64,000 bases of DNA from Carya illinoinensis (Eukaryota; Streptophyta; Magnoliopsida; Fagales; Juglandaceae), in contig NC_056756.1 in the NCBI RefSeq assembly GCF_018687715.1, forward strand, positions 33,579,980 through 33,643,979, in the 5' to 3' direction. This document shows, one piece after another, positions 49,656 through 62,830 of the stretch (position 1 is the first letter of the stretch; each line of letters starts with the position of its first letter). The translations under genes were made by a program, and so were the position numbers. The notes beneath the pieces were generated by a model. That model ran no database searches. It was not told the origin of the DNA and saw only the letters and a program-made list of their open reading frames with translations.

Positions 49656-52429
49656 TTTCGGATCAAGAGTCTGAAGGCGCCTTTTTTCTCATCATTCTCG
49701 TCCCCTTCACCGGGGAAGGTTTTATTTTTTATTCATTGCAGACCATTCTACCCTTGCTTTGTGTTTTGAAAACTTTTGATATGAAAATACAATTTAAAAC
49801 AAAAAAAAAAAAAAAACCAAAAAACCCTCAAAAACTATAATAATTGTTTGAAAGTTCCAAGAAAAAGAAATAAACCTAAGGGAGTAGTTTACCGTCGGTT
49901 GGATATAATTTAAATGAAATAAAATGAGATATTTTAAATAATAATAAAAATTTTTTAGTTAAGATAATATGAAATAGTTTGTATAAAAAATATTTATTTA
50001 AATAATGAGATGAGATGAGATAGTTTTTAATTTTTAAAATTTAAAAAATGTGTAGTTCTCATTATTTTATGATGTGTGAATTGTGCATTGTTTATATTCA
50101 GTTCATGTCAGAATTGCATTGTTTATGTACTATTCATTTAAGGTTGGCACTGTTTATTTACTGTTTATTTAAGTAGATATTTTCAAAATTTAAGAGATGA
50201 AATATTGTGTTTGGATAGTCAAAACTACTATACATTATAACTCCAAATAAGATATCTTCATCTGTATTAACTAACCAAACCGGGCCTAAGAAAAAAAAGG
50301 TGATTTTTTTTTTTTATCTTTTATCTTTTTTGTTTTCAAAATTATCTTTCTATGCATTATTTTCAAGAAAAATGGAAAGGAAAATCAAAATGCTTTCAAC
50401 TTATTTAATTAAATGGTTAAATTGTACCCGAATTTCTTAAAGTGAAAAGGAAATTTAATATGGACTCTATAATCTATTAAATGGATTAGAAACCCCCAAA
50501 CTCTAAACTCTTAAATTTGACGTCCAATTTGTATTGAATTTGTAAGTTCTATATATGAAAAAAGAGTAAAAAATACTGATAGATGAGTTTGATATAAACA
50601 GTGTCATGAACAGTAAAATTTCTTAATCATCACGTTAAAATCCCATAACTCACTTCCCGTAGATAGTCATTTAATAATAATAATAAAAAAAAAAAAACTC
50701 TCAGCCCCACTTCCAATTTATTTATAAGAAAATTCGGTCCAATCTTTATTTTAAGGTAAGTACATATAAACGAATTCACAAATCGATTTATATATTATTA
50801 TTGTCTTCATATTCAAAATTTTAAAATTTAAATTAATATTATTTTTATTAAAATTTAACTTTTTAACTAATATAAATACAAGTATTAATACACAAAATCA
50901 CTTATAATAGATTTTTCGGTCAAAGAATGTAGCGTTTCCTTGACTTCAGGTTTGCATAATTATTTTTTAACCTCGCAAGCAAGTTTGACTTAAGGGGCTC
51001 TCAATTATTTTAAAAAGCATTGAAGTTGAAAAAAAAACAGAGCATCGACACTCAAAATCAATAATGGGCTTGAAAATGGGCACACCTGCTTTACCATGAT
51101 TACCAACTAACGTGTGGGCAGGGCAGCCCAGGGTTTCTTCAAACTCACTTTCCGTTATCGTATTGTCGGTTTTTATTTGGCTACTCAAGACTTTTGTAAC
51201 TTTGTTTTTGCTCATCCAAGCAATTGGGTTTCCTTAGCTGTTTTCCACCACAAGAGATTGAGGTTGGTTGTGAATTGGCAGAAGCTCCACAAACATGCAG
51301 GTGAATCATTCATACATAGCGAGTAGAGAGTTTAAAACATCCAACATTTTTTTCATCTTCGTTTTGCGAGTGCCAATTGAACGGTGAAAAGGTTGGTTAA
51401 AACCTTGCGAAGAAGACAATGGAAGGAACCAAAGTTTTGAGTTCTATTTGGTGACCATTTCGATTAAGGCACTAGAATTAAATATTTTGATATCAATACC
51501 GTTTTAAGATAGTATATATATATACACACACTAAGCAAAGTCCATTCAAAAGTATATCAAGTTATTAACCCAGAGATAACTTCAAATTCATTTTTAGAGA
51601 TCAAAGGATTTCAATTTAAAGTTGTGATCATATTAATTTTGTGTACTAATCCAGCCCAGCCCCATGTGCAATATGCCAGTAATAGCAGCATACCAAAAGT
51701 TCTAGGTTTTTATAAGTTGCAAAATTAGCAGGATTGATTTTTCTTGTTCTCACATTGTCGGCACTAGGTATTTCATTTTCCATTCGAGAAAAGGAAGATT
51801 TAAGAGTCAAAGACAAGAAATGGGGGTCTTTAGATTTTAGAAGGAGAATGGTGGAGTGACAATGACGAAAAGGCCAGTAGTTTCACAGTAATTACAAAAA
51901 TGCCATGGTCCATGCCCCAGTTTTTACTTTTTGGACCGAAATATAAATTTCGTTCGATGCATTGAAAATTGATCAAAATTTGATCCGGTATGGAACATCT
52001 ACCTTCATCGTGCTAGATACAGTTCCAACATGGAAAATTCTGGCCATTTCTATCGGAATGGGACGGTAATCAAAACTTGGAAGGAACACTTAGCCTAAAG
52101 TTATCGAGATGGGTACTACATTTTTATATATCTCCAAAATAAATCTTTATAAGGCAATATACAAGATAATCTTACAAATCCCTATAACTATGCTAGACTT
52201 TATAGAGCTAGAATACAAAAGGTGATGTTGACTTAATCTTGCCAAGTTTGTCCGATCTAGTGGTTATGTGTAAAATACTTTAATCATCCTGTGTAAAACC
52301 AACATTTATATAATATATATATATATATATATCACCACAAGAAAAATAGATATTTATGATTAATTTTTTATATTGAAAATGACTATTTGCAATGAAAATA
52401 TATTTATTTTTACTGAAGAGATTGGCAAT
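49656..52429. other. Intergenic with MITE fragments
   Basis: 49890-50040 has family-2 MITE words (AAATAAAATGAGATATTTTA, AATGAGATGAGATGAGATAG). An open stretch of 70 codons at 51114-51326 on + is protein-like in composition but unassigned. About 51940-52080 resembles the degenerate repeats at 29.0 and 43.4 kb. At 52333 the sequence CACCACAAGAAAAA is one base off the terminus typical of CACTA elements. A TA microsatellite lies at 52311-52331. Confidence 0.4.
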
Positions 52430-53620
52430 CTAGAAAGTAGATGGAACAAACTGAGCATGAAGAACACCTGCAGTAACTTGCTCATGTAAAAAATGATAGT
52501 CAAGATCAATGTGTTTCGATCGATTGCAAGAAATGGGATTGAAGGACATGAAAATAGCACTCTGATTATCACATAAGATCATAGCAGGGGCCATGGACAG
52601 ATTAAGATCTTGGACAAGATGAGAGAGCCACATGAGCTCGACAGTAGTTAGAGTGAGGGCCCGATAAACTTGGATTCAACACTAGAGCGAGATACAGTCG
52701 GTTGTTTCTTGGCACTCCAAGAGATAATATTACGACCAAGAAAAATAGCGAATTCGAAAGTTGAACGTCTAGTGTCTAGGTAACCAACCCCATTATCTTC
52801 AAAGTAGGCTGGTAATTTATGTTTACTTTTAGAGTAAATTGTGAGACCAAATTGAAGGGAACCTTTAAGATAACGAATAATTCACTTGACAGCTTGATAA
52901 TGAGTCTCTGTAGGGGCATGCATGAATTGACACATCGTATTAACAATATGAGCAAGATTAGTATTAGCGATCTCCAATATATATTGGAGGGTACCAATAA
53001 TGGAGCTAAAGTGAATGAGATCAATATAGGGAAAACCAATAGCAAAAAGATGTTGTCCCACTACCAAAGGCGTAGAAACGGGTTTGCACTCAACCATGGA
53101 CACATGCTCAAGAAATGTCAAGGCCATGTTTGGATTGACTCAAGGATTAGCCATGTGGCGTGGAATAGACTTCAATATCCAAAAAAATAATGCAAGTTGC
53201 CATGGTCTTTCATGGCAAGTTGGGTGTGAAGACGAGCAATAAAGTTTTTAAGAAGACATGAATTGCTCCCTGTTAAAACAATGTCATCAACATATAATAG
53301 TAAGTAAAGAGTGCCAATTTGGTGCTGATAAATGAAGAGGGAAGGATTGTCATGACTGCAATGAAAACCAAGTTTTATGAGAAAGGTGCTAAAATGATGA
53401 AACCAAGTCCGACGAGCTTGTTTGAGGCCATAAAGTGCCTTGTTGAGACAACACACATGATTAGGATAACAAAGATTAGCATAACAGGGAGGTTGATCCA
53501 TATAGACTTCTTCATTAAGATTGCCAAAGAGGAGGGCATTCTTGACATCAAGTTGTCGAAGTGACCAACTAGAGCTGACAATAAGTGATAAAATAAGTTC
53601 GATGGTTGTAGCACGCTGGT
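52430..53620 (-). pseudogene. Copia pol fragment (RT and RNase H), decayed
   Basis: Read on the - strand: KALYGLKQARRTWFHHF and YLLLYVDDIVLTGSN at about 53440-53280 (RT, YVDD intact); NLHYFFG near 53180; then, after frame changes, LQYILEIANTNLAHIVN near 52960; and the RNase H end CDNQSAIFMSFNPI then RSKHIDLDYHFLHE near 52580-52480. Stops and frameshifts separate the parts, and there are no LTRs on either side. Sequence differs clearly from the 31.6-43.2 kb element, so it is a different Copia family. Confidence 0.82.
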
Positions 53621-53719
53621 GGTATGATACTAATCTGCCTCAATGTATCTCAATCCAAGTTTTATCAAACAGTTATCGATGCCATGATTGCCATCGGACC
53701 AGGATTCAAGAGTAATTCT

Positions 53720-55070
53720 TTATATGAGTTGAGAGGAAATTTATTAAAGATGGTTGTGAATGAGATTCAAGATTAATTGTAACAAATTAAGATGGTTTGG
53801 AATGAAACCGGTTGTTCACTAATGGCAGATGGTTCGACAAACTAGAAGCAACAATCAATAATCAGCTTTCTAGTTTATTGTCCGAAAGATATAATGTTCT
53901 TGAAGTCTGTTTATACATCTGGCCTTAGAAAAAATGCTGAAACGTGTTTAATATCTTTGATGAGGTTGTTCAAGAAATTGGAGTTGAGAATCTTGTACAG
54001 TTCATAACGAACAACGATGCAAGTTATAAAGCTGCGGGAAAAAAGTTATAGCAAAAGTATGGCTCTTTCTACTAATCCCCTTGTGCAGCTCATTGCATAG
54101 ACTTGATGTTGGATAATTTTTCTGGTTCAAGACATTTTTCCCTTATTGATGATACTATAAAAAAGGTAAAAAAGATAACAAAGTTAATCTATAACCATGG
54201 TTGGGTTTTGACATTGATGAGAAAAGATTTCACCGAAAGTCATGATTTGTGTCGTCCTGCAATTATAAGGTTTGCGACAAATTTTATAAGTATCCAATGC
54301 TTGGTCTTGTTTAAAAAAGAATTCAAACAAATGTTTATTTATGATAAATGGATTGCATCTAGTCATTCTAAGAGCAACATAGGGAATGAGATAGTTTGGA
54401 TTGTTTTAGAAAATCTCTTTTTGGGCTCAATGTCAATTTATTGTTAAAGTTAGTGAGCTTTTATTTTGTGTTCTACGACTTATTCACGGGGATGAGAAGC
54501 CTGTAATGAGATACTTGTATAATGCAATGGAAAAAGTCAAAGAGAACATAAAAGCAACATGCAATAATAAAGTTAGTGTATTCAGTCCATTCATTAGGAT
54601 CATTGATTCTAGATGTGATAAGTAGCTTTACAGTTCATTACATACAGTGGGTTATTTTCTTAATCCTGGAATTTATTATAGCCCTAGCTGTAAAAATAAA
54701 AATGATGTTGTAATAGACTTCAACAGCTGTGTTATTATGATGGAACTTGATCCCGATAATCAATAGAAGATCATTGTAGAACTTGACTTGTATAAGAATT
54801 CAATAGATGAGTTTGGATATTCTTTAGCAATCTGCCAACGTGATAAGATTAATTCAGGTATTATCATTTATCAATATCATTTGTTAAATAGTGTGATTTT
54901 GTACTTTTAAATTTTATCTTATTTTATTTTTACTTGCATTTAATTAATAATTTATAATTGCATTATTGTTATAGTTGCATGGTGGACCCAATTTGATTGC
55001 GAGGTTCCAACGTTTCAAAGGTTTGTTGTTCGAGTACTAAGTCAATGTCGTAGTGCAACTGATGTGATGA
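53720..55070 (+). pseudogene. hAT-type transposase relic (DUF659 plus hAT dimerisation piece)
   Basis: Broken frames give DUF659-like sequence: a MADG(S/W)T-type stretch near 53824, an FDEVVQEIGVENLVQFITNN-type stretch with a stop-free core near 53955, then CAAHCIDLMLDN near 54088. The hAT core continues through 54200-54760 (KKVKKITKLIYNH, then GYFLNPGIYYSP). After an apparent intron the C-terminal dimerisation motif WWTQFD...FQRFVVRVLSQ appears near 54980-55045. Several in-frame stops (near 54047, 54622 and 54765) show it is dead. No BED zinc finger or TIR was found. Confidence 0.75.
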
Positions 55071-57385
55071 GTAAGTTGGAGGGGGTGTGATGAGTGTGCG
55101 AAAGTACATTTTAAATACCATATTATTGGATTAAAATGCTAAAATGTGAATAAAAATTAATGTGTATTTTAAAATTGAGTTTCTATTTATTTTAAGATAT
55201 TTCTAAGCAGATTTTTATGTTTAATTTCAAAGTTTATAAAAGAACAAGTCAAAACCCAGTCAAATTTAAATGAGGACTTTCATGGGGTTTGAGAGTAATT
55301 TGGATCAAGAAAAAAATGACAGTCCAAATCTGAAATTCGATAAGAGACAGTCTAGACATATTTTAATATTTTAATCGTAACTTTCTACTCACATATTGGA
55401 TTGATGCGATTCTTAATGAGTTGGAAATCTATCTTAAGGGACTATAAATTTGTCTCTAATAAGGATTTCCAAATTTAAATTCCAGAAGCATGTACGTTAC
55501 TATCAAAATGAGTCCTAAAATTTAGGTGATTTTTTTATATGAGAATCATGAAAACATTAGAGTTTCTTTCCTAATCTATATAAGTATATCATTAATATGA
55601 AATTGAGGGGGAGAACAAGCATCGCCGTGGTGAGAGGATGGGCTGAAGAATGAAGAGACGAAATTAATTTTCGTGGCTGCCGTTTGCTTTATTTTTCTCT
55701 TGAGATTTTTGTTGTCTATTATATTTATGGGTAACTAAATTCTCAAGTAGAGATAGAGATGAACTTACACATTAGATGATATTTTTAATTTATATATTTG
55801 ATTTTCAATTACTAAAATTCTTTTTTTTTTTTTATCATTCTCAATTCACTGTTGATGTTTTCTTATTCGAATAATCATAGAATTTATTCTGTTTATGGAT
55901 TCAGTTATATTTTTTTTATTGAATGGATTAGTTCTTTGATTATATTTAGATCAATTATTTATCTATATTGATTTAATTTTTTACTGCAATACCATTCCCT
56001 AAATATATTGTTGTTATTGGATTTTCTCAATAGTGATAATAATCTACATATTTTAAAAGTGAAAAATGATTTTTCAAAGGGTTACATTTGATTTATAAAT
56101 CTATATATTCCAATTGGAAATTTTGAGAATTGAGTTCCTAATAAGTTATTTAATGAATTAAGAATAATTAAAATATCGAATTTGTGTAAGGAATTCCCAA
56201 CGCTTTACTATACATCAAATTTGATAATTTTTTCGTTAGTCACTTTACTTCACTTTAATTTTTATTTTCTATTAATCATTTAATATTTTTATTTAATTTC
56301 TTTATTCTTGCTGCTATTTTTTTAATTTATCTCTATATGACATCGACGCTTCAAAATTATTCTGTAACTACTTTATTATTCTTTTAACTTAACCAATACC
56401 CTTAATCAAAATCCAATTATGTTTACTGGACTCTCGCAGCGACAAAAATCCACCTGTTTAAATGCCCTTATTTATAACTAATTTTATCAGCGTTTATGCT
56501 CTACTGTAGTTTCTTTGTACCAAGGACAAGTTTATCAATGAAGTCTAATATTTCAGAGAAAAAAATAAAAAATAAAAAAAAATAAAAAAATAAATAAAAC
56601 TTAAAAGTGAATGCTACCAAACATATTCTTGAATATTCCTCCTCCATAAATCGTGAGAATTAATTGGCTATAACTAATGCTATATGGTATACTATTGTTT
56701 CGCTACGATTATACCGTGTTAACGTGTCATTATTCAGTAACAATTAAAAGCATCTCCTTTGTTTTGAAATGACGTGTTCAAAAGTTCTTGCATAATGTTG
56801 CGTCATCACAACTTGATGAGAATAATATGAGAACGGTGCTTTCTGATTGGTTGAAATGCTCAATGGGTAGGATGTGATATGTACAACCTATTCAACCTTT
56901 GGTGCGTGTCATAGATTCACATGTCCAAGTTATGCGTCCGTAAATGATTGCAGGTGTTTGAGTCGTACGTTGGGATTCTGAAGATATTGCTTTAGATATT
57001 GAAACTGAAATTAACAATGGAGTAGTAGATCACTTTGCACCCTATTATATTCAAATTAATGGTCAACGCGAGATGTTACAATCAGCTACCAAAAATTGAC
57101 CCTTCTGGAAAACTATTTCAATGTGCTGCTAATACAATGGATAGAAAAGAAAAATTCTACTTCCAGGCGGAGTGAAGAATATGCCTTCCACATTGCAAAA
57201 TTTAATTTACAAGATAAGTTTAAAAACTAAATACATCTCTATATCGACTTGCAAGTAGAAGCTCAATAGAAAATCATGTAGACAAGAACATCAAGCTGGC
57301 AACAACATCAGGGGAAATGGGTCACCTGTAAGAGTTTTAAGGTACGGGAATGAATAATGTACAAGATGAGAGGAAGGAAAGTGTT
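55071..57385. other. Intergenic, with a possible LTR remnant and a coding-like relic
   Basis: 55080-56480 looks like retroelement non-coding DNA: it starts GTGTGATGAGTGTGCG and has a TATA-like TATATAAGTATAT near 55577. I could not find its partner or ends. About 56815-57100 on + is protein-like (WDSEDIALDIETEINNG and DHFAPYYIQINGQ) with three in-frame stops, and I cannot name the source gene. The last 200 bases are probably the 3' UTR of the CRK3-like gene. Confidence 0.35.
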
Positions 57386-60300
57386 TCATCTGGGCACAAT
57401 CTCACTTTCCGTCATATTATTCCCTGAAGAATGAGACTGGGACCCGGGCTCAAAACTGTAAGTTTTAGGTGGTATGTATTGGTGTATCTCTGCAATACTA
57501 GAATTAAGAAACGGAGGCTGTGTTGGCTGAGAAATTTCATGACTATCAGTTAACATTTTCACAACTGTGGACATTGCTGGCCGCAGCTCTGCAGAAGCCT
57601 GTACACATAGGAGTCCTATTTTAAGCAATCGAGATGCCTCCTCTTCTTGAAACATGCCCTCTAAATCTCGATCAACAGCTTCAGAGAGCCTGCCAGTTCC
57701 ATGAAGGTTCCAAACCTTTTTGTCAACCAAAAAGGGTAAAAAAAGGGCGAGTTAGGTTTCAGGCTTGAAATTAGATGAGAACAATTTCTCACCAAAGCAT
57801 GAATGAGAAAATAGCCAAGTGAACAGATTTACCATTTGTAGCAGAGAATATGAACTCTGAGAGAAGGCATTGTTTCTCTTTCCGCATACAACTTCAATTA
57901 CAAGAACACCAAAACTGTAAATGTCTGCTTTCTCAGTCAATTTGCCACGAACAACATACTCTGGAGCCATGTAACCTCTACAGATGCAAATATGACGAAC
58001 TCTAAATCAAAGATGAATATGAAAGTACAAATAATATGTTTAATACTTCATATCTGTAGGGATGGAGGTCAATCTTTGAATAGAACATTAGGTAGACTAA
58101 ATAGCACTTGCGATTATTGTTCCTTTTCTTTTTTGGTCATGAAGGGTAACTTACAATTAACAGAAAAGACTTGGAATAATATAACAAATATTTGGTCCTA
58201 GTAAAACTAATATTTGCTTCATATACTTGTAGCATTTATCTATATAGTACATCCGAGCGCTTATCAAAATACACTACGTAAGAACTCCATGTGTTGATTT
58301 ACATGTGGAAGTTCTTGAATGAGGCATTCTTTGATCACAACCTGTAATAAATTAAATATTGAGGTCTCCTAGACTTTTAAAATTATAAATTTTTTAATAT
58401 TTATTGTACGACCTTTCGAATTATTTTAAACTTAAATGATGAAATCCATAGTCATTTAATGCAGAACTGGATAATGTGACTCAAAAGGAGCAAAGCTACT
58501 GCTTTGACAATTATATATGTTTAGAGAACTACTACAAACACAAAGAGATGATCCAAAATAAACCTACAAATTAATCTGGTTTCATGAAATCCGTTAGATT
58601 TGCTTTGTAATAAAAGTAACTTTACAATCTGACGTACCGCATCAAGTCACATAAGTTTGTGGGTTTACTTGTGTATAATCCATTTGCGGTTAAAGTATTT
58701 TCAATATCTTTATGTATATAGCATAGATAAAGGGGGTTTTTAGACAACCTTTTATGACTATGAAAGATGCGGATGAAATTAATCATAAGTATGATAAACG
58801 CTACCCTAAACTAAAGAATTCAAGCACTTACAGTGTGCCTGCAACGCCAGTGCTGATGTGAGTCTTATCTTCTGGAAATAACCTAGCAAGTCCAAAATCT
58901 GCAATCTTTGCTGCAAAGTCCTCATCAAGCAGGATATTTCCCAATTTAATGTCTCTATGAATGATCCTTATCCTCGATTCCTCATGAAGATAGGCTAAGC
59001 CTTCAGCTGTACCCAGTATGATCTTATACCTCAGCTCCCACCTTAGCATCTGAACATTCTTTTTACCTGAATCATACCAAAAGACAAGTAGAAGAGCTGA
59101 ATAAGAAAGAGCAATTGTCTTTCATAAACCGGAGTTCTAAACCGGAGTTCAAGGTTAGATTACAACCAGAAAAGTAATCGTGAAGGCTTTGATTCGGCAC
59201 ATATTCGTAAACAAGAAGGCTTTCAGGGCCTGTGATGCTGCATCCTAGCAACTTAACAAGATTTTTGTGATGGATGTCACTGATCAAATTGACTTCATTA
59301 AAAAAATGATCCACCCATTGCCTTGTATTGAAGAAAAGCCTCTTGATGGCAACAACCTTCCCATCTGGCAAAACTCCCTACTTTGACACAGAAATGTATG
59401 GAGTTAATTTCATGTGCGGAAAATCCAATTCTCCAAAATGAAAGTTCACGAAAAACCTGAAAATTACTTTGTAAACTGCACCAGATCCTCCTTGTCCCAG
59501 CTTATTGGAGTCGTGAAAGTAATTTGTGGCCCTTTCAAGAATTTCATATGAAAAATTGAGTCTGGAGTTGTTCACCGTGGTTAAGAGAGCACCTAGTTGC
59601 TTTCTCTCTGAAAATGCCAGATCAAAGTAAGATAAATGTTACCTTAAATGCTCCAATCAGAATCTTTCGGAATATCAGATCTTAAACATGGTTACCTCTC
59701 CTCTTTTTGAGCACATTCTTCCTCACAATGAAAACAACCGTTGCTATAACCAGCACAAAAGCGAAAGCAGAAGATGTTGCAGCCAAAGTAACAGCCAAGT
59801 GGCGCCCTGAAACAGATTAACATATCACCCTTTGACCATCATTAGTCAGAATAGAAGTCAAGCATTTGTCAAACAAAGTAATCACGGGCATTGCTGAGGT
59901 TTTAATTACGTAAGATGAACAAAATGACTGACTCAGCACCTCATCAGACACCCTTCAGTTCCTGCAATCTATATCTATCTGAGTTGCAACGTGCATAAAC
60001 CGTCACAGGAATTTCTGTTCAAGATTTAATGACTGCAGAAGTACTGAAACTCAAAATTATTCAATTTGACTCCACTCTAAAATTAGTAAATCATTAAAAT
60101 CCCAAACTCCAAACAATCTAAGCTCCCCAATCATGTACCGAAGAAAACAAAAGGAACCAGGGAAAGTGATTTAACTTCAATTTCTTCAATTTCACATTTC
60201 AGTTCCCTGAAATGGTGGAACTGAATCTTGATTCTGCTAGTTATAGATCAGGAGTATGAGGACTGTAAGAAGAGTTGCACGAGGAAAATACTAATATCTT

Positions 60301-61135
60301 TTATTTGCTCCGACGAAGGAAAGAAAGAAAAAAACAGAGAAAATTCAGGGGAACCCTACTGATTACCTCGATTACTTTCTTCAACAGGCTCACTCGAATT
60401 GAAGTAGAACTTTTGGGTCGAATACCTCAAGTAACAACCAGCGTTCAAGGCCCTTCCTTCTTCTTTTGGAGCACACGACCCAATCTTAGCCGACGCATTC
60501 GCCAAGCACTCCGCGCAAGCAGTACCATTAACAAGTTCCCAACACTGAGCCAAACCAAAAACCGTGATATTTCCTTTGGTCACAGACCCCACAGAGAACC
60601 CATCATTCTTAGGCGCTACCACGCTCAGATTCCTCACCAAATGTTTAACATTCGAGCTGAAAACAGTATCATTCCCAACGAAATCTTTGGTCGCACACAC
60701 GGTCCTGTCTTCCAAACTCACAGTCTCTGTAAAGAAATAGTAGTCATCGTACCTGAGAAAACATCCGTCATAGAAAAGCCTGCCGCCACGGGTGCCTAGT
60801 TGAAAAGGGAGACACCTGAGGACCTGGGTCTTGCACTGGGCAAAGCAGACGTTACAGTCCGTTTGTGAAAGATCCTTCATGCACTCACCAAAAGCGTAAA
60901 CCGTGTTATTGCCAGTGCCGTTCACAACGGCCGCGTATCTTTGGGTGGCAATCAGAGGGGTCACGGTGTCCATGGATTCCAGGAAGCTCGCTACGAAGGT
61001 TCGCCTCTCTGCCGTTGGGGCAGTTCTGTTGGAGCATACGCGAGCAGCCTCTGTAGCTCTGGGATCGGAGAGACAACGATTTACAAAGAAAAATAAGCAT
61101 AGGATTGTGGAGACAAGAAAGGACGGATTAGACAT
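57386..61135 (-). CDS. CRK3: Cysteine-rich receptor-like protein kinase, CRK3-like
   Basis: Second receptor-like kinase of the DUF26 family. Exons, 5' to 3': 61135-60367, 59806-59696, 59607-59468, 59377-59167, 59066-58832, 57977-57833 and 57715-57386, giving 646 residues. All introns are [21 protein letters not shown] is a signal peptide, and the mature part probably starts near DPRAT (24). DUF26 motifs lie at C85/C94/C97 and C198/C207/C210. The TM is in exon 2 (about 262-284) before RKNVLKKRR. Kinase: glycine loop [10 protein letters not shown] 331-340, with Ser where the paralogue has Phe; K352; HRD with D449; DFG with D467; then MAPEY. All catalytic residues are present. Residue numbers of the kinase landmarks equal those of the CRK2-like paralogue. 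Exon 5 to 6 is separated by an 854-base intron, the longest in the gene. The tail is Ser/Pro-rich. It is intact; CRK3 is assigned by resemblance. Confidence 0.92.
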
Positions 61136-61480
61136 CGAAGCTGGATGAAAAAGAATGAAGGGAAAAAAAAAAAAATTGCTCGGCTTCTACTAAACCTGCT
61201 CTTATATGAGGGCGTTTGTTCTGGTGTTTGGGAAGCGAGAAAGACTTGCGTGTGTGAAAATGTGTTTGACCATAAATCAATGGTGGGTTGCCTTCAAAAG
61301 TCGTACAATGTTTCAAGCTTTCCGCTTCCATGTTCGATGACAACAGGAAACAGAGGATCCAGTTGGGTCCCGCCGCACGCAACCCGCAGGATCTAGTCTT
61401 TAACTCTGACCGACATTTCGTCCATGGTAGGAAAATGCCAGAGAGAATCTTCAAATTTATCGTTCATGTTCATGTATTTT
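61136..61480 (-). promoter_or_regulatory. Promoter of the CRK3-like gene
   Basis: On the - strand a TATA box (CATATAAGAG, about 61209-61200) lies some 65 bases before the start codon, leaving a short leader with a T-rich run. A W-box core (TTGACC on + at 61266-61271) lies about 60 bases further upstream, which suggests WRKY control as is common for CRK genes. Confidence 0.5.
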
Positions 61481-62830
61481 AAATTTTTTATTTAATAATT
61501 AAGAAAATAATTGTAAATAAAATGATATATTTAATAATTAAAAACATTTAAAAGAAAATAAAAAAATAAACAATAAAAGTAAATGCTGGCGGCCCGCTAG
61601 CATGACCCTTGGAGCAATAGAGAGACAGATAAGCTAACTGTCCCACTGGTTGTTAGGTGGATACAGCATCTTTTTGTCATTAAAAACGTAACTGGAACTG
61701 GAAGTCCTTTTTTACGGGTAGTCCTTGCCAAGCGGTGTCAGTGTATCACAGGATAATTTGACGTGGATTAAGTTGACTTAAATTTAATATAGATTAATTT
61801 GAATCTTAATTCTTGATTAATTCTCAAAAACCCTAATCAATTCGCATAATATAAATCATTTTTATTTTTAAATTTTATAAATATTTATTATTGTTAGATT
61901 GTAATATTAATATTAATATTTAACTACTTAATATCTCAAATTATTAATTTTTTTATTAATATGTAATTTCATTTTATAAAAATATTAATATTTTTGTATA
62001 TTATTGGTTTGAATATTAACTATAAAATATTTTATGATGAATCAAGTTATAACTATGAATGATTTATATAGTTATTACTATATTTTATATGAAATTATTT
62101 TAATTGAATCAAAATAAATATACAATCAATTTAACCTATTTATATGAAACAGATTAAACAGGATGTGTTCAAGTTAATGCATGTTATGTCGTATCACATG
62201 TTATTTATATGAGTTATATTAGGAGTTTTGGGTTTAACATGTTCAGGCCAATACATATGTACTAAAATTCATAACTTGACATGACACGAAAACCTTAATC
62301 TTAGTATCAATGAGATAAGAATCAATTGGCATAAGGTACCCTCATCCTTAGTGTGTTTTGTTAACAAATTCATAGTTAGGGGTGACTATATAGAACGATT
62401 TATGAACTAAACATGAATATAACATGAATAAACGACTTTGGGTTTGATATAAATGGGATTGAATCAAAATAGGTTGATTCACTAAGATGCAATTAATAAC
62501 TAGTCAATTATAGGCCAACCTCAACCTGTATAAGACCAATAAATTCTATTTTCAAATTCTATGAGTATTTAGTTTTATATGCATTTATTGTTGTTTAAAT
62601 GTAATATTAATGTTAATATTTGACTACTTAATTATTTTATGTAAATATTAATTTTTTTTATATATTATTAGTTTGGATATAGATTACAAAACATCTTATT
62701 TTAAATTTAGCAGTAATTGTTAATGATTTATATAATTATTTATATATAATATATGAAATCATATTAGTTTGGTCTATATATATGGAGTTAATTCAACTCA
62801 TTCATTTGAAACAGAGAACTGCTTCCAAGC
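61481..62830. repeat. Two degenerate copies of a non-coding repeat
   Basis: About 61860-62110 and 62580-62775 share a succession of words (GTAATATTAATATTAATATT / GTAATATTAATGTTAATATT, then ACTACTTAAT, TATTATTGGTTTG / TATTATTAGTTTG, and AATGATTTATATA). They are in the same orientation about 0.7 kb apart. They look like diverged copies of one mobile element; borders are unclear. Confidence 0.5.

Noticed and set aside
44258..52350. CACTA-like termini (CACCACAAGAAAAA at 52333 and a TTTTTCTTGTGGTT near 44259) as ends of one element carrying the CRK2-like gene
   Set aside because: Each is an imperfect match to the CACTA terminus, no target-site duplication or transposase was found, and the enclosed kinase gene fits its tandem partner well, so a chance match is more likely.
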